Source: Opitutus sp. (GTDB lineage: Bacteria > Verrucomicrobiota > Verrucomicrobiia > Opitutales > Opitutaceae). Taken from it: 64,000 bases of DNA. The translations under genes and the position numbers were made by a program. Under the pieces are notes generated by a model. It did no database searches. It worked only from the letters and a program-made list of their open reading frames with translations, and was not told the origin of the DNA. The stretch lies in contig JACEUQ010000002.1 in NCBI GenBank assembly GCA_024998815.1, positions 1,068,501 through 1,132,500 of the forward strand, read 5' to 3'. Shown piece after piece: positions 59,758 through 64,000 of this stretch (its first letter is position 1; each line of letters starts with the position of its first letter).

Positions 59758-60063
59758 ATGAGCAAAAAGAAGCCAACACCCGGCGGTGGCGCCAAAAAGA
59801 AAACCGAAGTCTCCTTGGTGCGCTCGTCGGCGGCGGAATACCTCAGCTTTGTGGCGGCCGGTGGCGACTCGGAGGCCAGCGTCGAAATGCGCTACGAGGA
59901 TGAAAACATCTGGCTCACGCAGAAGATGATGGCCGCGCTTTACGATGTCTCCATCCCTGCCATCAACCAGCACCTCAAGCGCATCTTCAGCGACAACGAA
60001 CTAGAGGAAGGTTCAGTTGTTAAGCAGTACTTAATAGCTGCCGCCGATGGCAAAATTACCTAA
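59758..60063 (+). pseudogene. RhuM-family protein, N-terminal fragment
   Basis: 101 residues. VEMRYEDENIWLTQKMMAAL and EEGSVVKQYLIAAADGK match the start of RhuM-type proteins, which are about 330 residues long; here the frame stops after the first quarter, overlapping the region just before hsdR. RhuM genes often sit inside type I restriction operons. It may still give a short DNA-binding peptide. Confidence 0.75.
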
Positions 60064-60391
60064 CGAAGCGAGAGACAGTATGAGCCTCAACGAAGCCATT
60101 GTCGAAGACGCCGCTTTGGGCTGGTTCGCGGAGTTGGGCTATGCGGTCGGCCATGGCCCGCACTTGGCCCCCGGCGAACCGGCGGCGGAGCGGGCGGGCT
60201 TTGGCGACGTGGTGCTGGTGGAGCGGTTGCGCGAGGCGATCCGCAAGCTCAACCGGTCCATCCCCGAGGAGGCGCGCGAGGAGGCGTTGAGGAAAGTGCT
60301 GCGGGTGGGGACTCCTTCGCTGGTGCAGACCAACCGGGCGTTTCACCGGATGCTGCGCGACGGGGTCGAGGTGGAATATATTCAGGATGAA

Positions 60392-60447
60392 CCCTCACCC
60401 CAGCCCTCTCCCACTGGGAGAGGGAGGAGCGAAGCGGAGGGTGAGGG
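60392..60447. repeat. Family C palindrome in hsdR (copy 2)
   Basis: CCCTCACCCCAGCCCTCTCC and a right arm ending GGGTGAGGG, translated in frame as [19 protein letters not shown]. Confidence 0.88.
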
Positions 60448-60802
60448 TCAACGGCGATGGGACATCGTCCGCTTGGTGGAGTTTGACGACGCCCAGGCCA
60501 ACGACTGGTTGGCGGTGAATCAGTTCACGGTGATCGAGGGGCAGCACAACCGGAGGCCCGACATCGTGGTGTTTGTGAACGGGCTGCCGCTGGGGCTCAT
60601 CGAACTCAAAAACGCGGTGGATGAGGACGCGACCATCTGGAGCGCCTACGCCCAGCTGCAAACCTACAAGGCGGAGATTGCTTCGCTGCTGCACTACAAC
60701 GCGGCGCTGGTGGTCAGCGACGGGGTGCAGGCCCGGATGGGTTCGGTCACGGCCAACCAGGAGTGGTTCAAGGTATGGAGGGAGCCTGATAGCTCGCATC
60801 CA

Positions 60803-60888
60803 CCCTCACCCCAGCCCTCTCCCAATTGGAGAGGGGGCCGGACGGGTAAGCTCCCTTCTCTCGCTGGGAGAAGGGCCGGGGATGAGGG
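60803..60888. repeat. Family C palindromes in hsdR (copies 3a and 3b, joined)
   Basis: 60803-60841 is a left arm plus hairpin; 60850-60888 is a hairpin plus a right arm ending GATGAGGG. Together they look like one unit with an extra 40 bases in the middle, translated as PPSPQPSPNWRGGR, then SLAGRRAGDEG. Confidence 0.85.
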
Positions 60889-61453
60889 AACGAAGCCTAA
60901 GCTGAGTTTGGAGCTGGAGGTGTTGGTGCGCGGGGTGTTCGAGCGGCAGCGGTTCCTCGATCTGCTCCAGCATTTTATCGTTTTTGAGGAAGATGCGGAT
61001 TCGGGGGCGTTGCAGAAAATCATCGCCGGTTACCACCAATACCACGCGGTCAACGCGGCGGTGGAGGAAACCGTGCGCGCCAGCGGTATGACCGGAGCGT
61101 GGGAGGCCGGCGACGGTCAGGGCAAATCGTGGGCCGGGCGGATGCAGGGCGGCAAGGCGGGCGACCGGCGGGCCGGAGTGGTTTGGCACACCCAGGGCAG
61201 CGGCAAGAGTTACTCCATGCTGTTTTACGCGGCGCGGGTGGTGCGGCATCCGGCGATGCAGAACCCGACGCTGGTGGTCTTGACGGACCGCAACGACCTC
61301 GACGACCAGCTGTTCGGGCAGTTCCAGCGCTGCGCAGCCATCTTGGGGCAGACGCCGGTGCAGGCGGGCGGGCGCGAGGAGTTGAGGGAGTTACTCAACC
61401 GGGCGAGCGGCGGGGTGGTGTTCACCACGATCCATAAGTTCGCTGCGCTCACT

Positions 61454-61940
61454 CCCTCACCCCCAGCCCCTCTCCCAGGAGGAGAGGGGTGCCACGGTAT
61501 CGTAGGTGATTCAGCGACCCGCTTGACCCATGTCCAACGGGGCGAGGGGGGCCATTATCGCGGCGGGTTTGATTTTTCAGGGCTCAAGAAACGAGCGCGG
61601 GAGATGCGGAACGAACAGACGCCGGCGGAGGAGATGCTTTGGAAGTTGCTGCGAAACGGCAATTGAACGATGCGAAGTTCAGGCGGCAGCATCAGTTTGG
61701 AACGTATGTCTGCGACTTCTACTGCGCTGATGCAAAGCTCGCCGTGGAATGCGATGGCGCCGTGCACCTGACTCCCGAGGCAGCCGCACACGACAAGAAA
61801 CGTGATGCTTATCTGAAGTCCCTGGGGGTCACTGTTCTGCGCTTTGAAAATCGCGTTGTGTTGGATGCGACTGACACCGTCTTGGAATCAATTTACTCCC
61901 ATCTCCCCTCTACCTCTGGGAGAGGGGCCGGGGGTGAGGG
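61454..61940. mobile_element. DUF559 nuclease module bracketed by family C inverted repeats
   Basis: The left end (61454-61489, CCCTCACCCCCAGCCCCTCT, CCCAGGAGGAGAGGGG) and the right end (about 61903-61940, reverse complement CCCTCACCCCCGGCCCCTCT, CCCAGAGGTAGAGGGG) are about 36-bp inverted repeats. Between them lies a DUF559 gene. The module interrupts hsdR. No clear target duplication. Confidence 0.65.
61565..61902 (+). pseudogene. DUF559 (Vsr-like) endonuclease, frameshifted
   Basis: About 110 residues: LKKRAREMRNEQTPAEEMLW in the hsdR frame, then, after a one-base loss near 61656-61659, RQLNDAKFRRQHQFGTYVCD, FYCADAKLAVECDGAVH and [13 protein letters not shown] in another frame. The order (A-R-x2-R-x3-T-x2-E-x2-LW, FRRQ, DFYC, LAVE-x-DG-x-H) is the DUF559 core, a PD-(D/E)XK nuclease fold related to Vsr. 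Adding one C restores the frame. No start with a good ribosome site is evident. See the enclosing module. Confidence 0.75.
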
Positions 61941-64000
61941 CAATGGTGCACAGAGCGGACGCATGGAAGTCCTGTCCGACCGGCTGCAACATTGTAGTGA
62001 TCGCCGACGAGGCCCACCGCAGCCAATACGGGTTCGGCGGCAAGGTGAACGAGAAGACCGGCGCAATGTCCTACGGCTTCGCCAGCAACCTGCGCGATGC
62101 GTTGCCCAACGCGTCGTTTATCGGCTTCACCGGCACGCCGATTGAAAAGGCCGACGCGAACACGCGCGGGGTGTTTGGTGACTACATTTCCATTTACGAC
62201 ATTCAGCGGGCGGTCGCCGACAAGGCCACGGTGCCGATTTACTACGAGAGCCGCATTTCCAAGCTGAGCCTGAACGCGGCGGCGTTGCCCAAGCTGGATG
62301 CGGAGTTCGAGGAAATCACCGAGGGCGAGGAGCTGACCAAGAAGGAAAAGCTCAAAACGAAGTGGGCGGCGCTGGAGGCGTTGGTGGGCGACCCGTCGCG
62401 CGTCGCACTGGTGGCGGCCGACCTGGTGGCGCATTTCGAAAAACGGGTGGAGGCGATGAACGGCAAGGCGATGGTCGTGTGCATGAGCCGGCGCATCTGC
62501 GTGGATTTTTACGAGGCGCTCATCAAGCTGCGCCCCGACTGGGCCAGCGCCCCGAACGACGATCCCGAAGCCGAGAAGGGCAAAGCCTGCGTGGTCAAGG
62601 TGGTCATGACCGGCAGCGCCGACGATGGCCCGGTGTGGGCGGCGCATAGCCGCAACAAGGAGAAGCGGCGCAAGTTGGCCAACCGGTTTAAGGACAGCAA
62701 AGATCCGTTCCGCATCGTGATCGTGCGCGACATGTGGCTGACCGGCTTTGATGCGCCCTGCCTGCACACGATGTATGCGGACAAGCCGATGCAGGGGCAC
62801 GGTCTCATGCAGGCCATCGCCCGGGTGAATCGAGTTTTCCGCGACAAGCCGGGCGGCCTGGTGGTGGATTACCTCGGTCTGGCCGACCAGTTGAAAAAAG
62901 CCCTCGCCACCTACACGGAGAGCGGCGGCCAAGGAGATCCGGTGATCGACCCGGAGCAGGCCATTGCGGTGATGATGGAAAAACACGGCATCGCCTGTGA
63001 CCTGATGCACGGGTTTAGCTGGGACAAGTGGACCAGCGGCAAACCCGCCGAACGCCTCGCCCTTCTACCCGCCGGCCAGGAGCACGTCCTGGAGCAGGCG
63101 GATGGCAAAAAGCGCTTCGTCCAAGTGGTGACGGAGTTGTCACGGGCGTTCGCCCTGTGCGCGGCCAGCGATGACGCGACCGAGATCCGCGATGACGTAT
63201 CGTTTTTCCAGGCGATTCAGGCCGCGCTCAACAAGCAAACCACCAACCACCGCAAGACGCCCGAGCAGGTTGACGCCGCTATTCGGCAGCTCGTCTCCGG
63301 TGCGATCATGGCGGACGGCCAGATCATCGACGTGTTCTCGGCGGCGGGACTGCCCAAGCAGGACATCAGCATCCTGAGCGACCAGTTCCTGTCCGAGGTG
63401 CGCGGGCTCAAGCACAAGAACGTCGCCGCCGAGTTGTTGGAGAAATTGCTCAAGGACGAACTCAAGGTGCGCTCGAAGCGCAATCTGGTGCAGAGCCAGG
63501 TGTTTTCGGAAAAGCTCAAGAAGACGCTCAACTCCTATCACAACCGGGCGATTTCCACGGTGCAGGTGATTGAGGAGCTGATCAAACTGGCGAAAGACCT
63601 CGATGCCGCCACCAAGCGCGGCGAAGACCTCGGCCTGACGGATGACGAGGTGGCCTTCTACGACGCGCTGGCCGCCAACGAGAGCGCCTTCGTGGCGATG
63701 GGTGACGACAAGCTCCGGGTGATAGCGGCGGAGTTGATTTCCAAGGTGCGGCAGAGCGTGACCATCGACTGGACGCTGCGGGAAAGCGCGCGGTCGAAGA
63801 TCAAGATCATCGTGAAGCGGATTCTTAACAAATATGGGTATCCGCCGGACTTGCAGGAAGAGGCTGTGAAGACGGTGTTGGCCCAGGCGGAGCTGCTGTG
63901 CGCGGATTGGGCGCGGTAGTCCACGGCGGGCGAGGCGGTGGGCGAGGCAGACGGGCCCAGAAAGGGCCTGGACAAAAAATAAACGGGCATAAAAAAGCCC

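Larger units (their letters stand above)
60080..63919 (+). pseudogene. hsdR: Type I restriction endonuclease subunit, interrupted
   Basis: The motor/nuclease subunit in pieces. 60080-61453: HsdR_N with the PD-ExK nuclease (RRPDIVVFVNGLPLGLIELK) and Walker A (HTQGSGKSYSM), up to GGVVFTTIHKFAA. A foreign 487-bp module (61454-61940) follows. HsdR resumes as MEVLSDR in another frame (about 61963), shifts once more near 61984, then runs from [17 protein letters not shown] (DEAH box) through [10 protein letters not shown] and the helicase C-domain to 63919. Two family C repeats are also inserted in frame (60392-60447, 60803-60888). As it stands the protein ends at 61666, so restriction is probably lost. 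ATG at 60080 (MSLNEAIVED). Confidence 0.85.

Overview
The window is GC-rich (with AT-rich islands upstream of the flagellins) and looks like a chromosomal piece of a flagellated Gram-negative bacterium, most likely Verrucomicrobiota, class Opitutae. Support: an LptD-type outer-membrane assembly protein, short flagellins without D2/D3 domains, four-helix-bundle and IS21-accessory proteins of the type common in that phylum, and many copies of a GTAGCGCAGACTTCCAG-type palindrome. The taxonomic call is inference from gene content.

Layout. 1-3155: end of an ABC permease, an exported trypsin-like protease with a P domain, and an alanine-rich membrane-anchored protein. 3280-12400: seven tandem flagellin genes on the minus strand, each behind a structured leader, split by a transposase/AbrB-type insertion element. 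13099-17984: a hypothetical gene, then an IS21-type element with four overlapping genes nested inside a remnant of the same element family that sits between the flagellins. 18008-21985: a minus-strand run of HIT, COG0523 GTPase, TPR protein and Ppx/GppA. 22309-24470: a SpoIIE-type phosphatase with a response regulator. 24604-33380: glgB, ppc, lptD, rsmB. 33711-40805: two identical IS4/IS1380-like elements on either side of a large membrane histidine kinase; the second copy interrupts a 78-bp repeat array. 40958-47348: small Cys-rich exported protein, MBL-fold nuclease, yicC, four-helix-bundle protein, trpB, a 94-bp repeat array and a conserved RG-rich protein. 47541-53602: tRNA-Leu(GAG), an acyltransferase, a Wza-like export lipoprotein and a Wzz/kinase-like/Wza fusion. 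54174-63919: a type I restriction-modification island (hsdM, HEPN-MNT pair, frameshifted hsdS, DUF3800, a chimeric regulator, a RhuM fragment, disrupted hsdR) rich in palindromic insertions.

The strongest new signals are: (1) all seven flagellin leaders carry a hairpin whose stem changes by compensating substitutions while a GGA loop stays fixed, followed by a CAAGGA Shine-Dalgarno, the architecture expected of a CsrA-controlled leader; (2) a frameshifted DUF559 nuclease module bracketed by about 36-bp inverted repeats of the same palindrome that is inserted in frame elsewhere in hsdM and hsdR; (3) an insertion-element family with CTGGAGTTTGGCC ends that has landed in palindromes and duplicated the whole palindrome (23 and 14 bp); (4) a single-chain fusion of Wzz, BY-kinase-like and Wza modules; (5) a GTGA-tetraloop hairpin repeat family that forms two arrays with covarying stems.
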